From the NCBI GenBank assembly GCA_965153355.1, contig OZ231128.1, positions 12,710,001 to 12,774,000 on the forward strand: a stretch of 64,000 nucleotides of DNA, given 5' to 3'. The notes under the pieces were generated by a model. It was not told the DNA's origin, ran no database searches, and saw nothing but the letters and a program-made list of their open reading frames with translations. A program made the translations under genes and the position numbers. Positions 42,784-57,445 of this stretch are shown here, piece by piece. The DNA is from Flaccisagitta enflata. Its lineage: Eukaryota; Chaetognatha; Sagittoidea; Aphragmophora. Each line of letters opens with the position of its first letter. Within the stretch, counting starts at the first letter, position 1.

Positions 42784-43226
42784 GTAAGCTTCATGTAATC
42801 CCTGAATGCTTATTGGGCATCCTAAAGAGCAGATCTTTTTTTTACTACAAACATGTACAACGCGATAAAGAAATAGAAATCCGCACCCCTCTTTTGGTTG
42901 ACAAGATTAAAAAAACTGATATGATTGGTTTTTTTTTCTTTTTTTGTTTTTGAGTATATCTAAAGATTTTCAAACCTTTTTTCATTCAAGACCAATCGCA
43001 GGTCTGTATTTTGAATAGTTAAGAAGTTACAGCTAGTCAAAATGAACTACAGTTTTGCAAAAATATTATCTTTTTTCAATAGGAAAAAAAACTGATAGTG
43101 GCAAAGTTTTTACTCTTTCGCATGTTTTTTTCTAAACGAATAAAGCTAGAAAAGCCGGACTGGAGCCAAATGAGAGTTCTGTCCCGACAATTTTTGGCCT
43201 CAGTCAATCATTTCATTCTAAATTAG

Positions 43227-43330
43227 GTCAAGACCCGGATGAATTTCTGACTCCATTTTACCCTCTAAAGAGGCTTCGCGAAATCTTTAAAAGATCCGAC
43301 CTTTTGGGCTTCACCTACGAAGAGCTTTGA
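43227..43330 (+). CDS. Tyrosinase exon L, last exon with stop
   Basis: Phase 1 in (acceptor AATTAG). It encodes GQDPDEFLTPFYPLKRLREI then FKRSDLLGFTYEEL and TGA at 43328-43330. TPFYPL.R and DLLGFTYEEL match the VPFIPLYR...DLGYDYSYL region near the end of the catalytic domain. There is no transmembrane segment after it, so this enzyme is probably soluble or secreted. Exons A-L add to 1269 bases, an exact multiple of three. Confidence 0.82.
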
Positions 43331-45290
<1,960 letters not shown>

Positions 45291-45748
45291 CTCGAATGGA
45301 GGGGTCAATTTTTGGTGTCTGTCGACGCGTAAGAAATTCTTGTACGCGAATCCACCTTCGTATGCCTCATGACTTTTGCTGGTCAAATACTGAAGTCTGA
45401 AATTGTTGACAGTTAAATGGGCTTTTTTCACGTTCTTTCCTAATTGCTATTGAATACGGTGAACTGGACATAAAAATCCAACATTCCACCTTTACCATTA
45501 GGCTTTACCTTAAATATGCAACCCCGCAAAAACGACTACAGTGCGGCGCACAAATAAGTAGCCAGTACTTTCAAAAGCTAATTGTGTCAGTTCTGGCACT
45601 TAAAAACACTAAAAATCTGTGAGATTTTTAAAGATCTTCGAAAATTTTACAAATGTAGCCCAATCCCAGACTTACATGTCAATTTGCTAGGAACTTATGC
45701 AAGTGCTAAGAGGAGAAGTGATTTAGAAGAATCTATCACTGAACAACC
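45291..45748. other. No gene seen
   Basis: Unassigned spacer sequence. Confidence 0.4.
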
Positions 45749-45845
45749 GCTGCCCCTCTTACCAACACACACTCACATATACTCATAGGGGCAACGGGTA
45801 CCGCTGACCATCTAACGCTTTTGCGACTATTATCTTTGTCTTGTA
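45749..45845 (-). repeat. B-repeat 5' module, reverse, solitary
   Basis: CCGCTGCCCCTCTTACC..GGGGCAACGGGTACCGCTGA then CCATCTAACGCTTTTGCGAC and TA: the inverse of 7128-7210 at high similarity. No partner 3' end nearby. Confidence 0.7.
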
Positions 45846-45868
45846 CAGCCTTCGATTTTCATAGGGGT

Positions 45869-46404
45869 GTCTGTCAGTCGGTCCGTCACTTCGTCACACT
45901 TGACTTTTTTCCTCTTTTTTTCGGCGTTCACATGCGGTTTTTGCATTACTGCTCCTGCCAAGATGCATGGTTAACCCTTTTTATCACTGCCCCTGCCCAC
46001 CCGCACTCGACTTGGGTAGCCGTGTATCCGGCCGTGTTCTCTCGTTGATCATTCGCTGTTTATTTTTAATTGCGGACACACAACTCTAGAAGAGCCTTTG
46101 TCCACACGTCCATCCGTCAAATCGGTCCGTCCGTCCGTCGGTCATCCGAGATCTCGGTTGAAATGTGAGGAGAGAAAACGGGCATTTTCGCTTTACTGCC
46201 CACCCGTCCGCAACTGTATTGGCCGTATATCCGGCCTTGTTGATGGCATTTGGCGCTTCTCTTTTTTAGTCGCGGACAATCAACAGCTTGTCGTGTCGGT
46301 CGGTCCATCGGTCCCTCCGTAACATTTTTGAATTCCGAGCGGTTTTCGCCCTACTGCTCCTGCCCAACCGTCCGCGACTGGATTGCCGTGCATCCGGCCT
46401 TGTT
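45869..46404 (+). repeat. Three A-repeats in a row
   Basis: Copy 1 (45869-46037) ends GTAGCCGTGTATCCGGCCGT. Copy 2 (46068-46241) starts AATTGCGGACACACAACT and ends GTCCGCAACTGTATTGGCCG. Copy 3 (46268-46404) starts AGTCGCGGACAATCAACAGC and ends GTCCGCGACTGGATTGCCGT. Copies 2 and 3 each have arms matched to their own variant. Confidence 0.75.
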
Positions 46405-46519
46405 TTTATACATCTTTCTCTTTCTTTTTCCGATCTGATAATCAATTTGCTGACAAAGTTTGTTGTCATGCTCAAAGTTGCCATTTTCAGTCTCTGTGTC
46501 TGGCTGTCGTTCTTTATTT

Positions 46520-46741
<222 letters not shown>

Positions 46742-47040
46742 GTCTAATGGAGGCGACGGGCGAAAATAATAATCATCCCATCCGCATGACGAATATTTTT
46801 AGTACTCATCTCTTTCCTCAGCTTTAATCATGGAGCTTTAATCTCATTTTTGCACCATTTCCTCTCTCCAGCTAGCTCAGCTTCCTCGCTTCTTATCTAA
46901 TTTCTTTTTTCATTTTCTCTGTATCTATTCGTGTGTTTTTTTTAGCCCCGTTTCGGTGCGTTTGTGTTTCTGTCTTCTTTAACGTTTCTGTCTCATTTAT
47001 ATTCCAATGTTTCAGTGACGGTATTACTTCCGCCGTTTTT

Positions 47041-47957
47041 AGTCGCGGACTTACGACTCTCAAAGAAGCTTTTTCCGTCCTTGGTTCATTCGATGGTGCG
47101 TCAGTTGGTTCATTGAGCTACCCTGCTTCCAAAAGCGAGTGTTACCAGCAAAATCTTTATTGCGCCCAAAGTGTTCATTTTTGGAAACTGATATTGGATT
47201 TGCCTAAAAACTCATGACCTACCATTTCTTCATGCAAAATTTGGTAGGACTGGCTAAAGCGGTTTGACTTCAACATAATTTTGAATAAAAATGTGGGAAA
47301 CCCCATAAGAGGATTTTTTTGAAAATAGATAAACTGACACTTTACTAAAAATCTTTGTCATTTCCCAACGCATCTAACAAAAATAGCAAGATTGGTCTTG
47401 AAAGAAGGATATTAGTCTCAGTTTATATACCTTTTAAGAAAATGACCAATTCATTGAAAAATTCGGTTTTTCCTTGATTTTTTTAAGTTTGAGCAAATTT
47501 CGATTAACATAACCATAATTTATCATGAAATGATACAAAGTAAGGGTTAATTATTGACCAATTATGACTTATTTGATCATTTTAGCTTAACATGTACAAA
47601 CTTTATTTAGGTTCAAAGATGCACATTTGCCCAAATATGAGATTTTTCAACAAAATTTGGTCAAATTTCATCCAATTTTCTAAAACTTGTGGACGACAAA
47701 CCTCTGGACCCAGCATGAAGAAATTTTGCATGGAATAGTCACGGTAGGTTATATGCTTTAAGGCAAAGCCACTCTGAATTACCAGAAATGAACACTTGCG
47801 CAATAAAGATTTTGCTGGTAACACTCGCTTTTGGAATCAGGGTAACATTTTTGACGCATTTTTTTTGTGTGTGTGGGGGGGGGCTTCAGGTGTGAATGGA
47901 GGTTGGACGCCCCTGCCAACCCGTCCGTGGCGATAAATTGTAACCCCGCGTCACTTG
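47041..47957 (+). repeat. A-repeat interrupted by a TIR element
   Basis: Starts AGTCGCGGACTTACGACTCT and resumes after the insertion with GCCCCTGCCAACCCGTCCGT then GGCGATAAATTGTAAC, a diverged far end. Confidence 0.55.
47119..47844. mobile_element. TIR element, TA-flanked
   Basis: TACCCTGCTTCCAAAAGCGA and its inverse at the right; about 65 bp of TIR including TTACCAGCAAAATCTTTATT. 726 bp, no coding capacity. Confidence 0.85.
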
Positions 47958-48004
47958 TTACAATATTGTCTCTCTTTACAACGTTTCTGCCTTTTGGCGT
48001 TTTT

Positions 48005-48995
48005 AGATGCGTCCTCGCATCTCTATAAGAGGGTCTGTCCCTTGGTCGGTAGGTCTGTCTGTCTGAGTGTCACACGAAAATTTCAAAACGCGATTTTCAA
48101 GGTTTTCTCTTCATTTCTCTTCATGTATCTTCTTGTCTCTTATATTTCTTTTGTCTCTTTCATCTCTTTCATCTCTTTTGTCTCTTTTGTCTCCTATATG
48201 TCTCTTATGTCTCCTATATGTCTCTTATATCTCTTATTTCTCTTATGTATCTTAGGTCTCTTTTGTCTCCTATGTCTCTTATGTCTCTTATGTGTCTTAT
48301 GTCTCTATGTCTCTTTTGTCTCCTATATGTCTCTTATGTTTCTCCCTATATGTACTCTTATATCTTTATGTCTCCTATGTCTCATATGTCTCTTTTATAT
48401 ATCATATATCTTATATATCTTATGTCTCTTATCTATTATGTCTCTTATGTCTCACTATGTCTCTTATGTCTCTTATGTCTCTTATGTCTCTTCATGTCTC
48501 TTCATGTCTCTAAATGTCTCTTCATGTCTCTAAATGCCTCCTCATGTTTCCTCATGTCTCTCCATATCTCTCCATGTCTTCCAAGTCCCTTCATGTCTCT
48601 TCGTGAGGATGAGGCGGGGGTTGTGGGGGGAGGAGGGGAGGGGGGATGGGGTGGGGAGGCGTGGGGGGAGGGGTGGGGAGGCGTGGGGGGAGGGGTGGGG
48701 AGGCGTGGGGGGGAGGGGTGGGGGCTGGGAGTGAGGAGCGTGGGGGAGGGTGGGGAGGGGGCGTGGGAGGGTTGGGGAGGGGTGGGGGCGTGGGGGGAGG
48801 GGGGGAGGCGTGGGGGAGGGTGGGGGGAGCGTGGGAGGAGAATGAATCAGTTTATATTTTTCTCTTTATCTCTGAATCTTTATATTTTCATATTATTACA
48901 TCTTAATACCTATATATCTTATATCTTAACAATTTGTATGATTATATCTTACGTCTAAAGAGGACGCATCTATTGGACATCTCTTGGCCTTGTTT
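48005..48995 (+). repeat. A-repeat (AGATGCGTCC arms) with two minisatellites
   Basis: Starts AGATGCGTCCTCGCATCTCT and ends AGAGGACGCATCTATTGGAC then ATCTCTTGGCCTTGTTT. The distant arm AGGACGCATCT is the exact inverse of AGATGCGTCCT. Inside are a TGTCTCTTA array (48110-48600) and a G-rich array near GGCGTGGGGGGAGGGGT (48610-48840). Confidence 0.8.
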
Positions 48996-49772
48996 ACTGT
49001 TAATATCGTTTGACTTCTGCATGTTTCTGTGTTAAGACTTTTATGCTTTCTCTCAAGTTGTTTTTTTTTATCCTTTTGTAAAATTGGCAATATAAAGTTA
49101 TCATTGTAAAGAGGAAAACATGAGTGTAATATTCTTTCATTTCGAACGAAACCTTACATTTTATCATTTTCTTTTTCAGTTCTTTTTTTTTTTTTTCATT
49201 TCATCTTTCCTTTTTTCCCTTCTTTCGTTGTATATTTCCTGCTTGCCCATCTCCTTTGCGGATAAATCCTGAAGCTGATAGGATGCAAAATGATCCGATA
49301 GCGCCCTCCACCATAAATCCGATGGTGATCCATGATGATGAGAACTGTTAGTTTATGGATCATGGCAGTCGAAAATTGATAAATGAGGGAGGAGGAATTT
49401 CTCACATTCTGACCAAAACACGATCGTTAAAAAAAAAGAAATGACTGAGGGTGGGCTGGCAGAAATGTACATCGAAAGAAAAAACTGAGGGGCGGATCCC
49501 CTCCCCGCTGGCATATCATAATTGTTCCTCTGTCTGCGATGTGAAAGGCCATCAATGACACAGGGTCAGAAGGTTGGGGACCAACATTGATGGTCTAGTC
49601 GTAAAGGGGGAGGTTCGTGTGTCACTAGTAATGTACACATCAACGTGGATATGAGGTTTCTCAAAGAAATGGAGTAATTTGGAAGAGAAGGGGTGGAGTC
49701 GTATAACTGCGCCAGGAGACAGAAAATTCATGAAAACGATCTTTGCCCATTAAACAGAAGCAACATTTTTTT
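48996..49772. other. No gene seen
   Basis: Unassigned sequence with T-rich stretches. No exon recognised. Confidence 0.4.
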
Positions 49773-49963
49773 AGTCGCGTGCACGCGACTCTACAACCCG
49801 CTTTGTCTGTCCGTCCGTCGTCAGTTGGTCGGTTGGTCGCACTTTTTTTTATGACTTTATTTCTTTGACCTCACTGCTCTTCTGCCTAAATGGTCTAGTG
49901 ACCACAAATATGGCCCCTGCCCACCTGCGCACGACCTCGGTAGCCATGTATCCGGCCATGTTG
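49773..49963 (+). repeat. A-repeat copy (GTGC arms)
   Basis: Starts AGTCGCGTGCACGCGACTCT and ends CCTGCGCACGACCTCGGTAG then CCATGTATCCGGCCATGTTG. GTGC at the hairpin is matched by GCAC at the far end. Confidence 0.75.
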
Positions 49964-50014
49964 TTTTTGATCTTGGAGTGTTTCGATTTTTGTTTGCGAT
50001 TTTGGGAGGCTGAT

Positions 50015-50156
50015 GAAGAGCAAGAAGAAGAAGATAAAGAAGAAGAGGAAGTAAAAGAAGAAGAAGAAGAAGAAGAAGAAGGAAAAGAAAAAGAAGAAGA
50101 AGAAGAAGAAGAAGAAGAAGAAGAAGAAGAAGAAGAAGAAGAAGAAGAAGAAAGAA

Positions 50157-50202
<46 letters not shown>

Positions 50203-50776
50203 AGAAAGAGAAGAAGAAGAAGAAAGAAAAGAAGAAAAGAAAGAAAGAAAGAAAAGAAAAGAAAGAAAGAAAAGAAAAAGAAAAGAAAAAAGAAAAGAAA
50301 AGAAAAAAATAAAAAGAAAAAGGAGAAATAAAAATGAAAATGAAAATGAAAATGAAAATGAAAATGAAAATGAAAATGAAAATGAAAATGAAAATGAAAA
50401 TGAAAATGAAAAGAAAAAAAGTAGAAAAAGAAAGGAGAAAAAAAAAAAAGAAAAAGAAAAAGAAAAAGAATAAGAAAGAGTAAAGAAAAAAGTAAAAAAC
50501 AAGAAAGAAGGAGAAAACGAAGAAGCAGAAGAAGAAGAAGATGAAGAAGAAGAAGGAAGAAGCGGAAGAAGAAGAAAGAAAGAAGAAGAAGAAAGAAGAA
50601 GAAGAAAGAAAGAAGAAGAAAGAAAGAAGAAGAAAGAAAGAAGAAGAAGAAAGAAGAAGAAAGAAAGAAAGAGGATAGAAAGGGGAAAGAAGAAAGAAGG
50701 AAGAAAGAAGGAGGAAAGAAAGAGCGGAAAAAAATAGAGGAAGAAAGAGAAATCTTGAAAGGTAGAAAATAGAAAG

Positions 50777-50826
<50 letters not shown>

Positions 50827-50830
50827 GCGG
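50015..50830. repeat. (GAA)n, (AAAATG)n and purine-rich repeats
   Basis: About 800 bp of purine-only text: GAA units, fifteen or so AAAATG units at 50330-50410, AAAG units, then a GA tract to 50820. The long Ser/Phe and Glu/Lys frames here are artefacts. Confidence 0.95.
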
Positions 50831-51700
50831 AGAGACAGAGAGACAGAGAGACAGGGGCGGAGAGACAGAGAGACAGAGGCGGAGAGGCAGAGAGACAGAG
50901 AAACACAAAGACTGAAAGAGACCAAGAGAAAAACAGAGAAACGGAGACTTTTTGGCGACGTTGCTGATTTTCAACTCTGGCACGAGCTCGTTGATAATGA
51001 AGATCAAGCGTGAAGGAATTGACAAGAACTTGCAACAACTTTTTGTTGGAGACAAAAATGAAGAAGAGAGGATCATTTTTGTGGAAAGAGTGCAAAGAAA
51101 GACATGGAAAGGGGAGCATCTCAGATTATTTACATCACTCTTCTAATTATTTTATTTACTTTTGTTTAATTTTTGTCACGGCTTTGGCTGGTCAAAATAC
51201 CTGCCTGAATGAATTACCCAATGAGATCTCTAGTAGAGTACTTTTCTCTGTTTTCACCCTGAGGCATGACAGATTTTTCTAGTTCCCAATAAAAGAAAAA
51301 TTATCTTGAAAAAAAAAAGAATTAATTTTGCTAAGACTAAGACAATATAAGCTTCACCTAAGCAACAAGTGTTCTGAGAATTCTCCTATGTATGGCATGA
51401 GGAAAATGTGAATTAAAACAAGGAAACTTAGAAACGAGAGTATCCCTCTCTGGAAAAAGGTTGATAAGGAAAGGAGTAACGAAACTGTTTATTTGCTTAA
51501 CAAGATGCGGGTAACTGTGGGAACAAGAAGCTACTGGCATGTTAATTTTCATGCCAGCAAACCGCACTAGTTATACAGTCACAGTCGCAATTGCATATGG
51601 TGTGGATTGATATTTCACCCAAGTGAACGCGACCCTGAGATGGTATGACAAAGTTGACAAAACCGGAGTTGATGATGTTCGCGTCATAAGTCATTTGCTT
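50831..51700. other. No gene supported
   Basis: GAGAGACAGAGGC-type repeat to about 50945, then unassigned sequence. A short frame near 50952-51146 is not recognisable. Confidence 0.4.
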
Positions 51701-51702
51701 GT

Positions 51703-52530
<828 letters not shown>

Positions 52531-52638
52531 GTGACGACGTTTTCTGCACTTGATAGTCGCGAGGATATCACGTATAGAATCACATACTGTTCCTCAACCC
52601 TCGATATATCCAACATGATTAGCTCACGCAGAGACACA
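52531..52638 (+). other. Exon-like segment, unknown
   Basis: Preceded by TTTTTCTCTGCAG, a good acceptor, and followed by AAG then GTGTGTC. The frame reads VTTFSALDSREDITYRITYC then SSTLDISNMISSRRDT. The apparent donor coincides with the first bases of a MITE, so it may be chance. Confidence 0.25.
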
Positions 52639-52797
52639 AGGTGTGTCTGCATTAATCAGCTTATTCGGATATTTCATTTGGATATTAACATCCGGATACT
52701 TCATGTAGTAAATCTTGTAAATTCACTATGTAGAATATCCGGATATTGATATCCAGATAAAACATCCAAATAAGATGGTGAATGCAGACGCACCCTC
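52639..52797. mobile_element. Short foldback MITE
   Basis: AGGTGTGTCTGCATTAATCA and, inverted, GGTGCGTCTGCATTCACCAT; arms continue through CTTATT.GGAT.TTT..TGGATAT. About 159 bp. Confidence 0.75.
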
Positions 52798-53148
52798 AGT
52801 CAGATTGCATCGTTGCCTGATCATCCCAGTCGCTTTTGCATTCATGAAATTTTAGATAATTCAGGAAAAGCTACCCAATACAGAAACCTCTCGAGTCGAT
52901 TAAAGGCTCTGATGCACGCGGTGTTAGTCTCATAAGTTTGTTTGGGGATATCTGCATCGATCCACAAGACCTTCCTGTCGTCCGTTCTGAAAAACTTGTC
53001 ATTCGAAAGCAAAGAGAAAACAAAGAAAAATAAACAGAACAAGAAGATGTCAGATATGGAAAAAAAAACAAATGGGAAGAAAACGGGGAAAAAAGAAGAC
53101 GAAAAAGAAAAAGAAGAAGGAAAAGGAAAAGGAAAAGGAAAAGAAATA
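52798..53148. other. No gene supported
   Basis: Unassigned, followed by an A-rich purine stretch from about 53010. Confidence 0.35.
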
Positions 53149-53593
53149 GTCGCAGAACGGCATAAGTGTCAGATAGTCAGCGGGGTCCATTGCCTTTGAG
53201 TCAGTGTATGTTGTATGTGAGATTTGGTAGTGTGAGGGGCATCAACCTTGATGAAGCTGATGACCTACGCTTGGCTAGGATTCTATCCGGACGGATGGCT
53301 TGAATTTGAACCTGGAGGGAGGCTGGGAGTCAATTCTGGAGGCTAAGATTTGAGCCTTAGGGCTGGGGTTTGAGCTTGTAGGCTGGGATTTGAGCCTGGT
53401 GATAAAGATTTGAACATTGAGGCAGGAGTTGGATTCCATGGGCTGGGATTAGAGCCTGGAGGTTGCGCTTGAAAGTTTGAGACTGAGTTTGATCCACAAG
53501 GCTGGGATTGGAATCCTGAACATATAGAGGAGATGAAAGACAAGATGGCGGAAACAGCACAAATCATCGGCTCCTTTGGGGCCGCTGCCCAAA
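53149..53593 (+). repeat. B-repeat, complete, with GGGATTTGAGCCT array
   Basis: 5' module: TAGTCGCAGAACGGCATAAG, GATAGTCAGCGGGGTCCATT, GATGAAGCTGATGACCTACG. Interior: ~20-bp units near GGCTGGGATTTGAGCCTGGA. 3' module: CATCGGCTCCTTTGGGGCCG then CTGCCC. Same order and orientation as proposed for the Helentron at 7128-18577. Confidence 0.75.
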
Positions 53594-53816
53594 AAGAAGA
53601 GGAAGAAGGGGAAGAAAAAGATGAAATATAAGAAAAAGAAAAAGAAAAAGGAAATGAAGAAGAAGAAGTAGAAGAAGAAGAAGAAGAAGAAGAAGAAGAA
53701 GAAAAAGAAAAAGAAAAAGAAGAAAGAGAAGAAAAAGAAAAGAAAAGAAAAGAAAAGAAAAGAAAAGAAAAGAAAAGAAAAGGAAAAAGAAAAAGAAAAA
53801 GAAGGAACAGAAAAAC
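53594..53816. repeat. (GAA)n/(AAAAG)n purine tract
   Basis: GAA and AAAAG units directly after the B-repeat. Confidence 0.95.
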
Positions 53817-53994
53817 ATGAACCAGAGAGGCAGGAGGACCAAGCAGGCGAGAGTAGCGACCTTTTTCTTTCGTTTCCTTCCAATAACACGCAATGTTGGA
53901 AATTGCCAGCTGTGCTTCCATCTGGACATAAGACGATCAATGAGGCAAAAACTGTTTTTCCCTATTTTTTGGCCTATTAGGAAGCGGCCTTTGG

Positions 53995-54136
53995 GTGTCT
54001 TATGACCAGCGGCGTATTTGAAGGGGCTTCCGCAGCTGCCGCGGCAGCTGTTCTATGTCGGACAGGATCGATGTCGGACAGGATCGATGTCGGACAGACA
54101 GACAAAGGAAAGAAGAAGAAGAAGAAGGAGGAGGAG

Positions 54137-54204
<68 letters not shown>

Positions 54205-54985
54205 GTGAAGAAAGTGAAGAGAGTGAAAGAAAGAGAGTGAAAGAGACAGAGAAAAGAGAAATGATAAAGAACAACGACAACGACTACGATATATATAACC
54301 GTCTTATATGATCTATACCAGGGGGCGGGGGTTTCAGGATAGGCTCCATGGGTCATGTGATTATTCATGCTATGCCATAGTCTGCGCTTTTTGCTCTGAT
54401 GGAATCCCTCTGTATTTTTACCATTATTTTTTTTTATTTGGATTCCCGCTGAAAATAGTTCTGCTAAAATGTCCAACGGAAAACAATTTCAGCTTACCCC
54501 CAAATGACGCTTTAAAAGTAAAATGCAGTCATTACTCCAAGTGTGATGAGAATTCTATGAACTTATTTAGACAAATGTTGTACTTCGTAGTTACACAATA
54601 CACACTGCTGTAACTAGTTATTCATGGTATTATATGGTATGTATTATATAGTAGTAGAAATTTATGTATAGTTTTAAATTGAAACATATACAGTGGGACC
54701 CCGCCTTATTGGTCCCATTGGGACTGAAGATTTTTCACCTTTATCTCAGGATAACCTTTAAAGAGAGGTAAAATCACATTAAAGCCATTTGGGATCTCAA
54801 AGTACTGACCTTTATTGATGAGGAGCCTTTAAAGTGAGGGCTGTTATTGCGAGGGCTCCACACAGTATTATATTATAATAATTTTTTTTTTTTAGTCTTA
54901 TAGGTCGGACGAGGCTTTGTCAGACATAGATTGAAGGCGGCAGCTGCTAAAATCTTGGCTCAGATACGCCGCTGCTTATGACCAT
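53995..54985. mobile_element. Inverted-repeat element
   Basis: CTTATGACCAGCGGCGTATT..GCAGCTGCCG..TCTATGTCGGAC at the left is inverted at the right (GACATAGATTGAAGGCGGCA, GATACGCCGCTGCTTATGAC). It holds a (GA)n tract (54137-54200) and a nested short element. Confidence 0.6.
54689..54867. mobile_element. Short MITE
   Basis: TACAGTGGGACCCCGCCTTA left, and right GCGAGGGCTCCACACAGTA, imperfectly inverted. The accompanying TTATTG..GAGG text resembles pogo-type termini. Confidence 0.5.
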
Positions 54986-55077
54986 ATGCTCATTGCTTTT
55001 GTACTCTTGAGTCGTCCAAGATAAAGGACAGTTTTTAGCTGGATCTCCCAGGGTCGTCTGCTATCCTTAATCAAATT

Positions 55078-55580
55078 CATTCATTAATTTATTCATTAAA
55101 ATATTTATTCATTCATTCATTCTATCATTCATTTATTTTATCATTCATTCATTCATTCATTCATTCATTCATTCATTCATTCTATCATTCATTAATTCAT
55201 TCATTCATCCAAAACCCAGCATCAATACACTATTTCACCCTTTCATCCATTCATTCATTATTTCTATCATTCATTCATTCATTCATTCATTCATTCATTC
55301 ATTCATTCATTCATTCATTCATTCATTCATTCATTCATTCATTCATTCTATCATTCATTCGTTCATTCATTCATTCTATAATGTAATCATTCATCCATCT
55401 ATTCATTCATTCATTCATTCATTCATTCATTCATTCATTCATTCATTCATTCTATCATGCAATCATCCATTCATTCCTGCATTCATTCCTTCATTCATTC
55501 ATTCATTCATGCATTCATTCCCAAAACCTATTCATTCATTCATTCATTCATTCATTCATTCATTCATTCATTCATTCATT
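55078..55580. repeat. (ATTC)n microsatellite
   Basis: CATT/ATTC tract of about 500 bp with a few interruptions. Confidence 0.95.
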
Positions 55581-55647
55581 CAATCAGCCTGAAATTTGTT
55601 CATTTGATTTTTTATCTGTGCCAACTTAGCATCTTTACTTTCTTTTT

Positions 55648-55784
55648 AGTCGCGGACACGCGCACGCGACTCTACAACTTTCCGATTTGGTCGGTCTGTC
55701 CCTAACTTTTTTGAATTGCGAGCGGTTTTCGCATTACAGCCCCTGCCCAACAGTCCGCGACTGTCTTGACGTGTATCCGGCCTT
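55648..55784 (+). repeat. A-repeat copy
   Basis: Starts AGTCGCGGACACGCGCACGC then GACTCTACAAC, and ends GTCCGCGACTGTCTTGACGT then GTATCCGGCCTTTATT. Confidence 0.75.
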
Positions 55785-55972
55785 TATTTTTTTTTTTTCT
55801 ACTTCTATCTTCTCATCCTGTTCTGCGATCCATATAAGTCGGTGCTACCGGCTCTTAGGTCTTAGCCGCGATTTTTCCAGTCTTGCCGCTTTTTGAGCGC
55901 CTTTTGGCCGCGTATATATTAACGTTTTCTGCACCATCAAAAGACGAATCTGACGGCTGAGACATAAACTAA

Positions 55973-56228
55973 GGGCGTGTTTCTAGTGAGTATAAAAAAC
56001 GCGCTTGTTCCCGTGAAACGCCGCGATAACAGCGTGAACACATGTTGAGAATTTCGGTGTCCCACGAAGGAGTGAGCGAAGTGAGTGAGCGAGCCGTGAA
56101 CGGAGCGGTAGCCAGCGAAGCAGGCGCTGCCGGGCACCGGTGAGCAGGTGGGCGGTGCAGGCGAACAGAACGTAACGAGCGACCGAGTGGGCCGTTAAAA
56201 ACGCGATCGTCTTTGACTAGAAATGCCC
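55973..56228. mobile_element. TIR element with ~20-bp flanking repeats
   Basis: GGGCGTGTTTCTAGTGAG left and GACTAGAAATGCCC right. TGACGGCTGAGACATAAACT (55951-55970) and TGACGGCTGAGAGATAAACT (56233-56252) flank it 2-4 bp from the ends, one mismatch. Related to 30628-30879. Confidence 0.75.
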
Positions 56229-56252
56229 TCTTTGACGGCTGAGAGATAAACT

Positions 56253-57445
56253 GACCGGCCCGGAAAAATAAACGCTACATTTCATGACTTAAGATTCGCT
56301 TCAGCGGCGCGCGAAAAGAAAAACCTGCTGGTGCGATAAAATTACGGCTTTGGTAACGTCGGATTCGTTGTAACAGGATACGCTTTTCGAAAATGTTACA
56401 ATTTCTAGCCTAATTCCAAAGTATTGCGCTTGATGCTGATACAAGAACGGATGGATAGAAGAGTACAAGGCCGGGTATGCTGAGCCCAGAAACGCGTCAG
56501 GATATATGCGACCCGGGATATGCAACAAAAAGGTGACTGAGCAGACAGATGGAGCCTCATATACTGATTATATAATACTTGAATTATGCTGCAGTGGAGA
56601 ACCTGGAATCAACAGGAAAACGAAAACCCCGGTTTCTTTCTCTCGGCCCCCCTCATACTCCCAAAGAAATTTGTTTGGACATCTTAGAATAGGTCTGAGC
56701 CTCAAGTAAGGGGACACGATGTAAGCCACATGGCAACAGGCTGCACCACTTTTGATTTGTTGTAACAATGGCAAAAGAAAAAACCGGATGCTCAGTTTTT
56801 GCTAACTGATTGAAAACCATTCATACCCCATACTTAAAATCTATGACCATTTTAAAGAGCTCCAAAAACTCTACAAATCTAGACCAAGCAAAAGTTATTA
56901 GCTCAAGTCGTTTTCAAATGACATAAGATTGAAGTCCAACACCCATATTCTTGACAGACCGAAGAAGGTAGATTGCGATGCCTCACAATAAAGTACTTCT
57001 TGACTTACATATTCTGTGGAATGAAGCAATCAAATAAATTGAATAAAATCCATGATGAAAATGAAGCATTTCGAATTTTCTACAAGATGGAACCAAATAG
57101 AACTGACAGTTTTTCTTCGTTTAGAAGCTATATCAATTTAAAGGAGGACAGTCAAAAATGGTAGAAACCAGATTTGAGATCTTTTAGTAGTTATCTTCAA
57201 AGTATCATAACTTCTAAAGTTTTTAAGCTAGAACGTTCTAAGACAGCTCAGATGAAAGATTTTTTGAAGCTCTTTAAAACCATCATGAATTTTTTTAGCT
57301 TGTCTTTCTTAGTTACTGAGTAATCTTAGGTTAAAAAATCGCGTTCGGTTTTTTTCTTTTCCATTGTTACAGTTTCGCCTCGCTATGTAATTTCACCAAC
57401 TTATTTTTAACTTTTTCAAATGAAATATTTTTGACAATTGTATTG
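56253..57445. other. No gene seen
   Basis: Unassigned, AT-rich. From about 56760 it resembles MITE interior text (TTTTAAAGAGCTCCAAAA-type motifs). Confidence 0.4.

Noticed and set aside
48218-48958. Apparent 246-codon protein with Gly-rich C-terminus
   Set aside because: Translation of the TGTCTCTTA and G-rich arrays inside an A-repeat.
49849-51119. Three minus-strand frames of 350-420 codons rich in Ser, Phe and Leu
   Set aside because: They come from the purine-rich GAA/AAAATG region. Three different frames are open at once, which real coding sequence does not show.
50952-51146. 64-residue charged frame after the GA tract
   Set aside because: No recognisable family, no clear splice sites, and length expected by chance in this composition.
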